Below, piece after piece: positions 34,352 through 43,509 of a stretch of DNA of 64,000 nucleotides (within the stretch, counting starts at the first letter, position 1; every line of letters begins with the position of its first letter). The stretch comes from Bacillus mycoides (lineage in GTDB: Bacteria; Bacillota; Bacilli; Bacillales; Bacillaceae_G), in assembly GCF_018742245.1 (NCBI RefSeq), contig NZ_CP036132.1, forward strand, positions 2,413,001 through 2,477,000, read 5' to 3'. A model generated the notes under the pieces. That model had not been told where the DNA came from. It saw only the letters and a program-made list of their open reading frames with translations, and did no database searches. A program made the translations under genes and the position numbers.

Positions 34352-35788
34352 ATGAACTTTATGAAACGAGCAATTCTCAGTATGAAAAAAAGAGTAGGAA
34401 CATCATTAATTTTGATGGCAGTCTTCCTAATTGTTACAAATTTAGTGTTGGCAGGATTCACAATCCAAAATGCATCCCAAAAAGCTGCGGATGCAGCAAG
34501 AAAAAAACTAGGTGCAGATGTTACTTTAGGTCTTGATTTTGACAAATTAGGTCAACAAGCTAGGGAAACTGGAGAGATGCCTAAGCCGCCGCAGCTCAAC
34601 ACAAAAGAAGCAGATCAATTAGCGAAGTCAAAGTATGTAAAAGACTATAATTACATAACCAATACTTTCGGAATTTCTGATGGACTTAAACTAGTAGGAG
34701 CTTCAGAAGGAGAAGAAGAAGGAAAAGGAAAAGGTAAAGTGGGAATGGCGGCTGTACGAGGCGGTTCAAGCTCCGGTACAGAAATAGATATGAATGCTTC
34801 TTTTATGATTGAGGGAGTTCGCAAGACTGCATTACAAGAAAGTTTTAAGAATGGAAAAAGTAAAATCATTGATGGGAAACCAATTACAGAACAGATGAAA
34901 GATCAAAATGTAGCTTTAATGGAAAAACGATTAGCGGAATTAAACAATTTGAAAGTAGGAGACAAAGTTAAAGTGCAATCAGGGGATAAGAAGGAAACCC
35001 TCGAGGTTGAAATTATCGGTATTTACGAAACGAATGAGCAAGCAATGGGTCAACAGGCCCCTCCTATAATGGATCCAGCTAATAAACTATATATGCCGCA
35101 TTCAACTATGAAAAAATTAGAAGTAGATCAAGGTATAAGTAGCATTCAAGTCGTGTATTTCTTGAAAGATCCACAAAACATTGAAGCATTTAAAAAAGAA
35201 GCAAAAAAATCTGATATTGATTTTAATTATTATAAATTAGATGCACATGATTCATTGTACAAACAAATGATTGGTCCTATCGAAAATATCTCTTCTACTT
35301 CTCAAATGATTATTTATATTGTATCGATTGCAGGTGCGATCATTTTAGGGTTAATCATTATGCTATCAATTAAAGGACGTCGTAAAGAAATGGGAATTTT
35401 GTTGTCTATTGGAGAGAAAAAATGGAAATTGATGGCACAGTTCGTAGTAGAAGTAGTATGTGTCGCTATTTTAGCATTTGGATTATCCATAACAACAGGA
35501 GCTAAAGTCTCTCAATATATAGGGGATAATTTACTTTCGAGTGAAATTGCTACAGCGAGCGAAGAAACAGACACCCCACAAAATGGTACTGTAATGATGT
35601 CTGGACCTGGTGGTACTCTACAAAACCAAAAAGAAGATCCAATTGATAAAATTGATGTAAGTGTAACAGGAGAAGATGTAGGGAAAATGGGGGGGATCGG
35701 ACTAGCTATTGCTATATTAGCAACGCTTCTTCCAGCATTATCTATTCTACGCCTGAATCCAAAACAAATTCTTTTAAAAGATGAATAA
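34352..35788 (+). CDS. ABC transporter permease (FtsX/MacB-type)
   Basis: A 478-residue membrane protein. One helix lies near residues 14-34, then a large extracytoplasmic domain (about 35-310, MacB periplasmic-core-like), then three helices (about 322-345, 365-390 and 445-465). The segment LSIKGRRKEMGILLSIGEKKWKLMAQFVVEVV is the FtsX coupling helix. The type resembles antimicrobial-peptide-sensing exporters such as MacB/SalY/YtrF-type pumps. AAGGAGGTAAG gives a strong ribosome site. It ends 11 bp before the ATPase gene. The promoter carries likely sites of the OmpR-type regulator encoded at 41187. Substrate unknown. Confidence 0.9.
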   Translation: MNFMKRAILSMKKRVGTSLILMAVFLIVTNLVLAGFTIQNASQKAADAARKKLGADVTLGLDFDKLGQQARETGEMPKPPQLNTKEADQLAKSKYVKDYNYITNTFGISDGLKLVGASEGEEEGKGKGKVGMAAVRGGSSSGTEIDMNASFMIEGVRKTALQESFKNGKSKIIDGKPITEQMKDQNVALMEKRLAELNNLKVGDKVKVQSGDKKETLEVEIIGIYETNEQAMGQQAPPIMDPANKLYMPHSTMKKLEVDQGISSIQVVYFLKDPQNIEAFKKEAKKSDIDFNYYKLDAHDSLYKQMIGPIENISSTSQMIIYIVSIAGAIILGLIIMLSIKGRRKEMGILLSIGEKKWKLMAQFVVEVVCVAILAFGLSITTGAKVSQYIGDNLLSSEIATASEETDTPQNGTVMMSGPGGTLQNQKEDPIDKIDVSVTGEDVGKMGGIGLAIAILATLLPALSILRLNPKQILLKDE

Positions 35789-35799
35789 GGAGGCTCGAT

Positions 35800-36477
35800 A
35801 TGGAAACGATTTTACAATTTAAAAACTTAGATTATTATTATGAAAGTAACGGAAAAAAAGTAGCGATACTAGACAATGTTAACTTTTCTTTTCAAAAAGG
35901 ACATTTCTACACGATTCTAGGACCATCCGGATCTGGTAAAACCACTACTCTTAGCTTAGGTTGTGGGCTAGACATACCTAAAAATGGTTATGTACTGTTT
36001 AATGGAAAGGATATTCGAAAAATTGGTTTAGATCGGTACCGTAATCAAAATGTATCGGTAATTTTCCAATCTTATAATTTGATTACCTATATGACTGCTC
36101 TTCAAAATGTCCTAACAGCAATGGAAATTACAGGTGTTAAAGTGCAAAATAAAACGGCAAGGGCATTAGAATTATTAGAGAAGGTAGGACTTACAGAAGT
36201 AGAAGCGAAACGAAACGTCCTGCAACTTAGTGGTGGGCAACAACAGCGTGTAGCAATCGCTCGAGCGTTATCTTGTAATGTTGATTTATTGATTGCGGAT
36301 GAGCCGACAGGAAACCTCGACGAAGAAACGGCAATGGATATAATAGAACTGTTTCAAGAACTTGCACATAAAGAAAATAAATGTATTATTGTTGTGACGC
36401 ACTCACAGGAAGTTGCTAAAAAATCAGATCGTGCAGTCTATTTAAGCAAGAAGAAGTTGGTAGTAAACGAAATTTAA
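35800..36477 (+). CDS. ABC transporter ATP-binding protein (MacB/LolD-type)
   Basis: A 225-residue ATPase. Walker A is ILGPSGSGKTTTLSLGCGL (about residues 40-58), Q-loop VIFQSYNLITYM, signature LSGGQQQRVAIARAL and Walker B LLIADEPTGNLDEETA, with the H-loop VVTHSQEVAKK. All catalytic residues are intact. It pairs with the upstream permease. The arrangement (ATPase plus FtsX permease under a two-component system) is common for bacteriocin or cell-wall-antibiotic resistance. Confidence 0.93.
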   Translation: METILQFKNLDYYYESNGKKVAILDNVNFSFQKGHFYTILGPSGSGKTTTLSLGCGLDIPKNGYVLFNGKDIRKIGLDRYRNQNVSVIFQSYNLITYMTALQNVLTAMEITGVKVQNKTARALELLEKVGLTEVEAKRNVLQLSGGQQQRVAIARALSCNVDLLIADEPTGNLDEETAMDIIELFQELAHKENKCIIVVTHSQEVAKKSDRAVYLSKKKLVVNEI

Positions 36478-36609
36478 TATAAACACCCTAGTTTTTTAAT
36501 TCACATAATTTTCGAAATCAGTTTCTTCAAATATTTATATTTGATATATAATAAAGCCAAGCCATAATCAAAATGGTCTCCCTGCTTTGAATGTTAAGAT
36601 AGTTTGTTG

Positions 36610-36885
36610 TTCCCTTTTTAACAATATTTGAAAAAGAACTTGTAGGATTTTCTACAGGTTCTTTTTGTTGCTCTTTCAATTTCAAGTCGAATTATGTTTT
36701 GAACAGCTATTCCTGTTAATGATTTTAGATCATCGTTTTCATATGACCAGTAATAAGTTTTCTATGTAAAATGGAATGCTACGAATAGTGGATCATTGCG
36801 ATGATATTTTGGATATACAGGTTCAGGAATAGCTTTATATAAACTTTGTCCATTGAAAAGTGCTGTGGAAACAGTCAGTCTTCAT
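36610..36885 (-). pseudogene. Decayed minus-strand gene, unknown identity
   Basis: The minus strand reads TALFNGQSLYKAIPEPVYPK then YHRNDPLFVAFHFT, then TAG, then in frame KTYYWSYENDDLKSLTGIAV and QNIIRLEIERATKRT. The lack of a start and the internal stop show decay. The pattern (a compact tyrosine-rich protein) does not match any family I can name. It lies between the ABC ATPase gene and the beta-lactamase. Confidence 0.45.
36631..36667. terminator. Terminator after the ABC operon
   Basis: AAAAAGAACTTGTAG pairs with CTACAGGTTCTTTTT across a six-base loop, about 150 bp downstream of the ATPase stop. Confidence 0.85.
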
Positions 36886-36966
36886 ATGAAAAATGAATTC
36901 TTAGCGTTTAGATAAGTACAAGTCTAACTATATGTGCCGTAAAGTAGGAGCAGCTTAAATTCATTA

Positions 36967-37902
36967 CTATGATTTATTCGTTACTTTTAAAGAATCTAAC
37001 ACTATTTTGGTTGCGTCTGCAATAAGTTTATCATCGTATTTCGCATCCTCTTTAGCGTGATTAGAAAGTATCGCAAGAACAATTGGCTTTTTATTTGGTG
37101 GCCAAATGATTGCGATATCATTCCTTGTTCCATAAGACCCAGAGCCAGTCTTATCGGCTACTTCCCATTCTCCTGGAACTCCAGCACGAATTAAGTTGTC
37201 CCCCGTAGTATTTCTTTTCATCAAATCTATTAAAAAGTTCTGTTTCTCAGTTGAAAGTATATCACCTAGCGCGTATGTTTGAAGACTAGTAGCCAATGCC
37301 TTTGGGGTACTAGTATCATGAGTGTCTCCTGGTTGCACTTCGTTTAATTCTGGTTCAAAACGTTCAGGATTTGTGACAGTATCTCCTATTTCTCTCAGTG
37401 TTTTTTTGAATTCACTTGGCCCACCTAATTGTTTAAGAATAAGATTTTGTGCAGTATTATCGCTATATCGAATGGAAGCATCCGCAAGCTCTTTTAGAGT
37501 CATACCTGTATCTACATATTTTTCAGTAATTGGATTGTAATTCACAAGATCTTTGCTAGTATATTTAATTCTTAGATCTAAATCTTCTATTGATTTCTTT
37601 TGTAACAGTGCTCCCACAGCAAGGGCTTTGTGGGTAGATGCGTATGCAAACCGTTCATCTGAACGATAAGTAACGGTTTGATTCGTACCTGTGTCCAATG
37701 CATAAATACCAAGTTTAGCATCATAATCTTTTTCAAGCTTAACAAAAGATTGATTACTTATATGTTCTTGTTTGGTTTGTTTAGGGGATTCAGATTGAAT
37801 ATTACTATTGGAACAGCCTATAAGCGTTACACATGAAAGTAATACTACAGGTAACATCTTTCTATAATGCGAAATGTGAAAAAACTTCTTTGAAACTATC
37901 AT
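36967..37902 (-). CDS. Class A beta-lactamase, lipoprotein type (beta-lactamase III-like)
   Basis: A 311-residue serine beta-lactamase. A lipoprotein signal ends in the lipobox LIGC (Cys30), so it is membrane-anchored. Catalytic motifs are S89-T-H-K92, the SDN loop (Ser147-Asp-Asn149), the omega-loop EPELNE with the general-base Glu, and DKTGSGSYGTRND. The sequence matches my memory of the lipoprotein beta-lactamase III of B. cereus rather than the secreted type I enzyme. It hydrolyses penicillins in this family. A 29-bp inverted repeat with perfect 12-bp arms lies 34 bp upstream (37936-37964). No BlaI/BlaR genes are near. Confidence 0.93.
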   Translation of the reverse strand: MIVSKKFFHISHYRKMLPVVLLSCVTLIGCSNSNIQSESPKQTKQEHISNQSFVKLEKDYDAKLGIYALDTGTNQTVTYRSDERFAYASTHKALAVGALLQKKSIEDLDLRIKYTSKDLVNYNPITEKYVDTGMTLKELADASIRYSDNTAQNLILKQLGGPSEFKKTLREIGDTVTNPERFEPELNEVQPGDTHDTSTPKALATSLQTYALGDILSTEKQNFLIDLMKRNTTGDNLIRAGVPGEWEVADKTGSGSYGTRNDIAIIWPPNKKPIVLAILSNHAKEDAKYDDKLIADATKIVLDSLKVTNKS

Positions 37903-37935
37903 ACATTTTCAACCTCTTTCAAGAATATATGGATT

Positions 37936-37964
37936 TTGTATAGGTATTTTACATACCTATACAA
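37936..37964. promoter_or_regulatory. Perfect 12-bp inverted repeat upstream of the beta-lactamase gene
   Basis: TTGTATAGGTAT (37936-37947) and its exact complement ATACCTATACAA (37953-37964) are separated by five bases. In the direction of bla transcription it lies 34-62 bp before the start codon. It may be a repressor operator or a 5' leader hairpin. Confidence 0.65.
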
Positions 37965-38275
37965 TTAACAAATGCACAGGATAGCACTCATCTTGTGTTT
38001 CTTGCATTACAAAATGAGAGAACTACCAAAAGCACCTTTTTTATACGTAATAGACAATCTAAGTAACACATTTGTTCCATTTATGATTAAGGTTTTGAAT
38101 ATATCCATTAATTTTATTTATAAGAATCACAAAATCCACCTTTTTTGCACGCCACTTAATTTAATGTGGATTTAGATTGAGTTTACCTCGTAATGGGAAT
38201 TTCAATTGGATTGCGCATATATAACAACCTCGTTCCGGACAGAATAAGTAATAACAACTACTGATTTCATTTTAA
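37965..38275. other. Intergenic region between the beta-lactamase and the membrane-protein gene
   Basis: A 67-codon open frame at 37972 has no ribosome site, is hydrophobic by AT bias and is not credible. No other feature is seen apart from the promoter areas. Confidence 0.5.
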
Positions 38276-39664
38276 GTGAGGTGTTATACGATACATACGA
38301 CAAAGCAAAAAAGACTTGTGGTGCAAAGTATAACTACATTTAGTCTACTAATAACGACTATCTTTACACCCATGCTTATTTACATTGTTTATGGATTACA
38401 GATTTCGAAAGGCTTTGAGGGATACTGGCCATCAATCCTGTTTTATACAACTTATATGACGGGTGTGTTTATCTGGATACCTATTGTGAATAAGGCTGGG
38501 ATTCGCCGCTCCTTATATTGGACTGTTTCTATTCTGATAGTATCATTACTTAGTGTTACTTTCTTTGGATGGAGTTCAAGATGGCTAGAAATAAGTGCGT
38601 TAGTTTCTGGTTTTGCAGTTAGTACAATTTCTACCATGACGAGTACTTTATTGTTTCTACATGTGGAAGGCGGGGGAAAGGTTTATAATAAAAATCAACA
38701 AGCGATTATTATTGGTATCGTTTTTCTTTTACTAATAATCGTTTTGTTAGCGATTAGTTTTTTATCGCCGCCGCTGATAACATGCATATATGGGATTTGT
38801 TTAATCAGTATCCTTTTTGCTATAAAAAAAATGCCGAGAACAGAGTTAGCCAAAGGGCTTTTACCTATCTCCATCGTATCGGTTGTAGGAAAGTTTCTTT
38901 TTGTCTCAATGCTTATTCTTTTGATTCGAACAAGTCGTAACATAAATAATGAACAATATATTTTTTATTTTTTTCTACTTTCTATAGCGCTTATTTGTTT
39001 CATGTTTTTGAGTTTGTTGAAAGGAAAGTTCTTTCATAAACTTTCATCTTCTTTACCAATTCGCTTAAAGGCAGAATCATTTTTACTTGGATTAGGAAAT
39101 GGATATTTATTTTTGATGGGTATTTTTTATAGTTTTACTTTCTATAACATGTTAACCTGTATTTTCATTGTAGTTGGACCATACCTATTAGGGATTTTGA
39201 TGTCCATATTTTTAGATATCAAAGCTGCTAAGAAAGTTAATCCAATCCATTTGTTTTTAGTAAGTACTTTAATCATGATATTCGGGTTTTATTCTCCAAT
39301 ATTTATAGTCCTTAGCGTTACATTTGGGAGCTATGCCATTAATAGTATTTCTTCTCAAAATAATATGAAAGTATATATGGTGAATGCTACACATAGAGAG
39401 CTTTCTTTACTCATTTACACAACATGGAGAAATATGGGGAATATATTTTTACAATTTTTTATATTGATTGTGATTGTGGGAGTAGGGGTGTTTTACGATG
39501 TCGAATGGTCGCAACTTTTCCAAACAATTGTTGGGAAGGGTCAAATGCAGATTGAAGGGTTATCCGTACAACGATTGATGTTTATGTTAGCAATTTGCTG
39601 TTGGCTTGGCATGGTGGGCTTAGGTATGTGGATTGGTAAAAAAGCTAATCCCAATATTGCTTAA
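38276..39664 (+). CDS. MFS-like polytopic membrane protein
   Basis: A 462-residue protein (from GTG 38276) with about 12 to 14 hydrophobic helices. The pattern is transporter-like, but no family motif such as GxxxD/RRxGR in the 2-3 loop is clear (NKAGIRRSLYW is the nearest, residues 57-67). The start is uncertain: the GTG at 38276 is itself part of a GTGAGGTG ribosome-site-like element, and the codon at the ideal distance is ATA (38291), perhaps a mutated ATG. It lies in the region between the ABC pump and the two-component system, but no shared operator is seen. It could be a drug exporter; this is inference. Confidence 0.65.
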   Translation: MRCYTIHTTKQKRLVVQSITTFSLLITTIFTPMLIYIVYGLQISKGFEGYWPSILFYTTYMTGVFIWIPIVNKAGIRRSLYWTVSILIVSLLSVTFFGWSSRWLEISALVSGFAVSTISTMTSTLLFLHVEGGGKVYNKNQQAIIIGIVFLLLIIVLLAISFLSPPLITCIYGICLISILFAIKKMPRTELAKGLLPISIVSVVGKFLFVSMLILLIRTSRNINNEQYIFYFFLLSIALICFMFLSLLKGKFFHKLSSSLPIRLKAESFLLGLGNGYLFLMGIFYSFTFYNMLTCIFIVVGPYLLGILMSIFLDIKAAKKVNPIHLFLVSTLIMIFGFYSPIFIVLSVTFGSYAINSISSQNNMKVYMVNATHRELSLLIYTTWRNMGNIFLQFFILIVIVGVGVFYDVEWSQLFQTIVGKGQMQIEGLSVQRLMFMLAICCWLGMVGLGMWIGKKANPNIA

Positions 39665-39700
39665 AAAGTAACTCGAAAAATATCAATACTAAAACTACAA

Positions 39701-39746
39701 AAAACAAACAAACTCGTCCTACTAAGAGGGGAGTTTGTTTGTTTTT
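39701..39746. terminator. Bidirectional terminator between the membrane-protein gene and the sensor kinase
   Basis: AAAACAAACAAACTC pairs with GAGTTTGTTTGTTTT, between convergent genes, with A and T runs on both sides. Confidence 0.88.
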
Positions 39747-41194
39747 TGTTTAGATAATGGAATGTTCATGCTAAATTGTACACTACGTTCCATATTCTTT
39801 ATAGAATACTTTATATCTAACGTTTCAAGAATTTGTTTAACAATATATAACCCCAAGCCACTTCCTCCAGTATTTCGATTCCTTGATTTTTCAATTCGAT
39901 AAAATGGTTTGAAAATTTGTTGTATATTCTCTTCTTTAATATTGACACCTGTATTCATAATTTGCATTTTGATTTGACCTTGTTTAGAATCCTCACTTAA
40001 CTTTATATAGACTTTTTCATTATGTGGTGAATACATAACTGCATTATGGATAATATTTTTACATGCTTTTTCAAAAAGAACACGATCTGTATAAACAGAA
40101 AGATCAGAATCAATTTCTTTTATTATTTGGATGCTTTTTTGAGAAGCAAAAAATTCGAGATCTTTTGTGATTGTATCTATTAACTTCGAAAGATTAACTT
40201 CTTCTACTTTTAGTTTAAAGGTGTGTTGTTCTAATTTCGACATGCTTAAAATTTCACGAACTAATTGTTCCATACTTTCAATAATTTGATGATTTTTCTT
40301 TAAATATTGATCACGATTTTGATAAGGGCCAATATTGTATATCATCCCTTCTAAGTATCCTTTCATTACAGTAAGAGGGGTCTTTAATTCATGTGCTACA
40401 ATCGCAAAAAACTCTCTGCGTTTTGTTTCTATTTCTCGTTCTTTTTCAATATCATTTTTTAATTGTTGATTTGCTTTTTTTAAATCAAACATAGCTTGTT
40501 GTAAGTTAATAGACATGTCATTCAAACTATTAGATAATTCTCCTAACTCATCTGTAGAGCGAACCTCAATTTTTTCGGAGAAATCTAAATTTGCCATCTT
40601 TTGTGCACCCTCATTAATATAAATAAGTGGTTTTGTAATAAACCTGGAATAGAAATAAGCACTCCCTACACCAATTATGAGTACAATGATACTAATATAG
40701 GGGAGAAAGCGTACTAAAACCTGTGAAGCTTCATCAATTGGTTGAAATGTAGCAAAGACTATAAGCGTTAAACTACCATCTTGGAATTGAATTGGTTTCG
40801 TAACGTTATATGAATTGCTAAGGGTACCTGCATTCTCGAACCGTGTCGCTCTAGTAACTACTGTTGTTTGCGAACCACTTTGAGTAAAAGAAAATGAAGG
40901 AGAGTATTTAATTATTCCCTCATTATTTTGAAGATAAAGCATCGCATTATTTTTTTTTGCATATTCATCAAAAAGTGGTATCGCATCTTGAAACGTAAGA
41001 TTTTTAGACTTATCAATGATTTCTTTTAGCCCTGTTTGAAGTTGATCTGTTTTGTATTGCTCATAAAACGTAGGGAGAAAGAAGTATAAAGTTAAATAAA
41101 TCAATACTGCAAAGGATAACAAAATGAGAGAGGTAGTCATAAAGAGTTTATAAGTAATTTGCTTCATCTTCATGATTTTCACAATACTATTCAT
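39722..41194 (-). CDS. Two-component sensor histidine kinase
   Basis: A kinase of about 490 residues. Two membrane helices (about residues 16-40 and 160-185) enclose an extracytoplasmic sensor of roughly 120 residues. A HAMP linker follows (RFITKPLIYINEGAQKMANLDF), then a short coiled coil, the HisKA box FFAIVAHELKTPLTVMKGY (phospho-His about 268), N-box NIIHNAVMYSP and G-box GGSGLGLYIVKQIL. The start is uncertain; the ATG at 41194 overlaps the response-regulator stop, consistent with translational coupling. The ligand is unknown; the neighbouring ABC pump and beta-lactamase suggest an envelope or antibiotic signal. Confidence 0.92.
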   Translation of the reverse strand: MNSIVKIMKMKQITYKLFMTTSLILLSFAVLIYLTLYFFLPTFYEQYKTDQLQTGLKEIIDKSKNLTFQDAIPLFDEYAKKNNAMLYLQNNEGIIKYSPSFSFTQSGSQTTVVTRATRFENAGTLSNSYNVTKPIQFQDGSLTLIVFATFQPIDEASQVLVRFLPYISIIVLIIGVGSAYFYSRFITKPLIYINEGAQKMANLDFSEKIEVRSTDELGELSNSLNDMSINLQQAMFDLKKANQQLKNDIEKEREIETKRREFFAIVAHELKTPLTVMKGYLEGMIYNIGPYQNRDQYLKKNHQIIESMEQLVREILSMSKLEQHTFKLKVEEVNLSKLIDTITKDLEFFASQKSIQIIKEIDSDLSVYTDRVLFEKACKNIIHNAVMYSPHNEKVYIKLSEDSKQGQIKMQIMNTGVNIKEENIQQIFKPFYRIEKSRNRNTGGSGLGLYIVKQILETLDIKYSIKNMERSVQFSMNIPLSKQKTNKLPS

Positions 41195-41852
41195 CAATTT
41201 TATAACCAATACCCTTTATTGTTTTAATATAAGGGATAGCTAACTTTTTACGTAGGTTTTTAATATGTGTATCAATTATTCGTGTTTCTCCAAAATAATC
41301 GTACCCCCAAACTTTTTCTACGATATTTTCTCTTGTGAGTACTTTTCTCTCATTTTGAAATAGTAGTTGTAGAATTTCAAACTCTTTTGTCGTTAATAAA
41401 ATTTCAACGTCATTTACATATACTCTATATGCATCAACATCGATACGCACTTCTTTAAATACCAAATGATTATTTACATTTTTATCATAACTTCTTCTAA
41501 GTACCGCTTCGACTCGTCTAATCAAAACATGAAACGAAAAGGGTTTTGTTATATAATCATCGATTCCAAGATCAAACCCTTTCATTTGATCTTCTTCCTC
41601 TTCTAACGCAGTTAGCATAATAATTGGTACGTTTGACTGACTTCGAATCATCTTGGATACTTCAAATCCATTAAGATTGGGCATCATTACATCTAAAAGA
41701 ATTAAATCAAAGGATTGCTTATTAAATTGTGTCATACCCTCTAATCCATCTGATGCAACTACAACTGTATACTGTTGTGTCATTAAAAATTGTTTAATTA
41801 ATTCCTGAATTTCTTGATCGTCTTCTACCACGAGAATATGATAGTTTTTCAT
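41187..41852 (-). CDS. OmpR-family response regulator
   Basis: A 221-residue regulator. The receiver domain has the acidic pair ED (10-12), phospho-acceptor Asp54 in LILLDVMMPNLNGF, and the KPF segment ITKPFSFHVL. The C-terminal winged helix includes EILLTTKEFEILQLLFQNERKVLTRENIVEKVWGYDYFGETRIIDTHIKNLRKKL. The ATG at 41852 follows AGAGGTGAT. It overlaps the kinase gene. Its own promoter carries the CACATAAACTCC element shared with the ABC transporter promoter at 34253, so it likely autoregulates and controls the pump. Confidence 0.94.
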   Translation of the reverse strand: MKNYHILVVEDDQEIQELIKQFLMTQQYTVVVASDGLEGMTQFNKQSFDLILLDVMMPNLNGFEVSKMIRSQSNVPIIMLTALEEEEDQMKGFDLGIDDYITKPFSFHVLIRRVEAVLRRSYDKNVNNHLVFKEVRIDVDAYRVYVNDVEILLTTKEFEILQLLFQNERKVLTRENIVEKVWGYDYFGETRIIDTHIKNLRKKLAIPYIKTIKGIGYKIDE

Positions 41853-41876
41853 AATATCACCTCTGGTAGTCATTAT

Positions 41877-41901
41877 AGCCTTACTATCTGGAGTTTATGT
41901 G
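41877..41901 (-). promoter_or_regulatory. Promoter and regulator box of the two-component operon
   Basis: On the minus strand, CACATAAACTCC (41901-41890) sits next to a consensus -10 TATAAT (about 41878-41873) with no good -35. An activator bound at the box would fit. The same 12-mer occurs before the ABC transporter at 34352. Confidence 0.55.
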
Positions 41902-42070
41902 GAGATGAATTAGGATACTTCACAGGACGGTTATTGTGTTAGCTCCACGTTCAATAAAATGAACGATTAATATTTAAGTAAAACTAATGTATAATAATGT
42001 GAATTGCATGTAATTTCTTAAAACTGTATGAAAATATACTTTTGCTTCTTTACCAGAAGGGGAAAAGGAA

Positions 42071-42139
42071 ATGAATTTCAATATAAAAGAAGCTACCGAA
42101 ATACTAGAGCGCGTGCCACAAACTTTGGAGTTTTTTATC
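42071..42139 (+). pseudogene. DinB-family gene, N-terminal remnant
   Basis: AAGGGGAAAAGGAA then ATG opens MNFNIKEATEILERVPQTLEFFI and stops. I recognise the beginning of a DinB-superfamily protein in cereus-group genomes. The body of the gene is missing. The adjoining DNA (to 42252) shows no other feature. Confidence 0.5.
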
Positions 42140-42252
42140 TAGTTCTCTGTTTAATCGTTAATCGCCTAAATAACAACTCTCTTGGTAAACCAAAAGTTTA
42201 AAGGTATGAATTAGGGATGATTTATATAATGCGAGAAAGGTTGTGAAATTAT

Positions 42253-42948
42253 TTGAGGGGTTATAAAGCAATGCTATTTGATTTAGATGATACGTTACTT
42301 GATAGGGATATGGCAGTAGATAAATTGTTCTCCATTATTTTAGAGAAGTTTTATGAGGACGTTAAGCAACATGCAGTAAAAAACATTATGTTACAGAAAT
42401 TCAAAGAATATGATAAAAAAAGCTATGGTCACAGTGATAAAGTAATGGTTTTGGAAGCATTTTTTAATGAATTCCCATCGAAATATAGATTACCACGCAA
42501 TAGCATTCAAGATTTTTGGAATAATAATTTTCCCAAATGTTTTTCTATAAATCAAAGTACTATTAATATTATAAATACTATAAAGTTGCATGTTAAAGTT
42601 GGAATTATAACAAATGGATCAACTCAGAGACAAAAAGCTAAAATAATTAACACGAATTTGAATCGTCATTTTGATACAATCATTATTTCTGAAGAAACGG
42701 GATTTAGTAAACCTGACAAACGCATATTTGAATTAGCATTAAAGAAGCTAAATGTGCAACCAGAAGATGTACTATTTGTTGGAGATGACTTAGAAAAGGA
42801 TATTGCTGGTTGTCAAAATGTAAATATAAAGGGTATATGGTTCAATCCTAATATGATTAAGAATAACACCGACACAAAACCGTATGCTGAGATTACTTCT
42901 TTTGATAATTTATTAAGTTATTGTGGAGAGATAAATTTTCAAAAATAG
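42253..42948 (+). CDS. HAD-family hydrolase (YjjG-like)
   Basis: A 231-residue haloacid-dehalogenase-type phosphatase, subfamily IA. Motif I is LFDLDDTLLDRD (about residues 9-20), motif II ITNGS, motif III K in GFSKPDKRIF and motif IV VGDDLEKDIAG. The cap domain is helical. The length is normal. TTG at 42253 is preceded by a weak AAGG site; the internal ATG at 42271 would remove the start of strand 1. It probably dephosphorylates a small nucleotide or sugar phosphate; the exact substrate is not known. Confidence 0.9.
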   Translation: MRGYKAMLFDLDDTLLDRDMAVDKLFSIILEKFYEDVKQHAVKNIMLQKFKEYDKKSYGHSDKVMVLEAFFNEFPSKYRLPRNSIQDFWNNNFPKCFSINQSTINIINTIKLHVKVGIITNGSTQRQKAKIINTNLNRHFDTIIISEETGFSKPDKRIFELALKKLNVQPEDVLFVGDDLEKDIAGCQNVNIKGIWFNPNMIKNNTDTKPYAEITSFDNLLSYCGEINFQK

Positions 42949-42982
42949 TAAAAATATAGATTACCCTTAATTTCATTGACCG

Positions 42983-43102
42983 TATGAGAAGTTTTAAAAC
43001 AATATTTATTTACGATGATATAGAGGTTATTGAGCCAGGGGCAAATTATTTATGTGTGTTAATGAAGATCTACGCAGCATGTTTAATATATACTTTATAA
43101 AT
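42983..43102 (+). other. Short open stretch upstream of the DUF4180 gene
   Basis: Starting with ATG 42983 it reads MRSFKTIFIYDDIEVIEPGA and so on for 39 codons. It has no ribosome site and no match that I know. It may be a remnant; translation is unlikely. Confidence 0.2.
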
Positions 43103-43119
43103 TATAGAGGAGTGAGACT

Positions 43120-43488
43120 ATGGAAATAAAGACAGTAATAATTGGCGGAATAAATATTGCCGTCGTCAGAAACGATACAGTATTAATATCCGACGTTCAA
43201 TCTGCATTAGATCTCATGGCAACAGTTCAATATGAAGCGGATTCAAAGCGGATTATTATCAAAAAATCGTTAATAAGTGAAAGTTTCTTTGACTTAAAAA
43301 CACGTCTTGCGGGTGATATTCTTCAAAAGTTTATAAATTACAGAGTAAAGATTGCTATCGTCGGGGATTTTTCTATGTACACTAGTAAAAGCTTAAAAGA
43401 TTTCATTTATGAATGTAATAAAGGTAAGGATATTTTTTTCTTAGCAACTGAGCAACAGGCAATTGAAAAGTTAAGCTCATTGAAGTAA
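43120..43488 (+). CDS. DUF4180 protein
   Basis: A 122-residue protein of DUF4180: SALDLMATVQYEADSKRIIIKKSLISESFFDLKTRLAGDILQKF is typical, followed by KIAIVGDFSMYTSKSLKDFIYECNKGKDIFFL. The fold is compact alpha/beta. Function is unknown. GAGGAGTGAGACT supports the ATG. Confidence 0.85.
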   Translation: MEIKTVIIGGINIAVVRNDTVLISDVQSALDLMATVQYEADSKRIIIKKSLISESFFDLKTRLAGDILQKFINYRVKIAIVGDFSMYTSKSLKDFIYECNKGKDIFFLATEQQAIEKLSSLK

Positions 43489-43509
43489 ATGGTATAAAAT
43501 GTATTTCGA

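Noticed and set aside
37972..38175. 67-codon open frame on the + strand upstream of the membrane-protein gene
   Set aside because: No ribosome site, AT-driven composition and no recognisable domain; overlaps the beta-lactamase promoter side.
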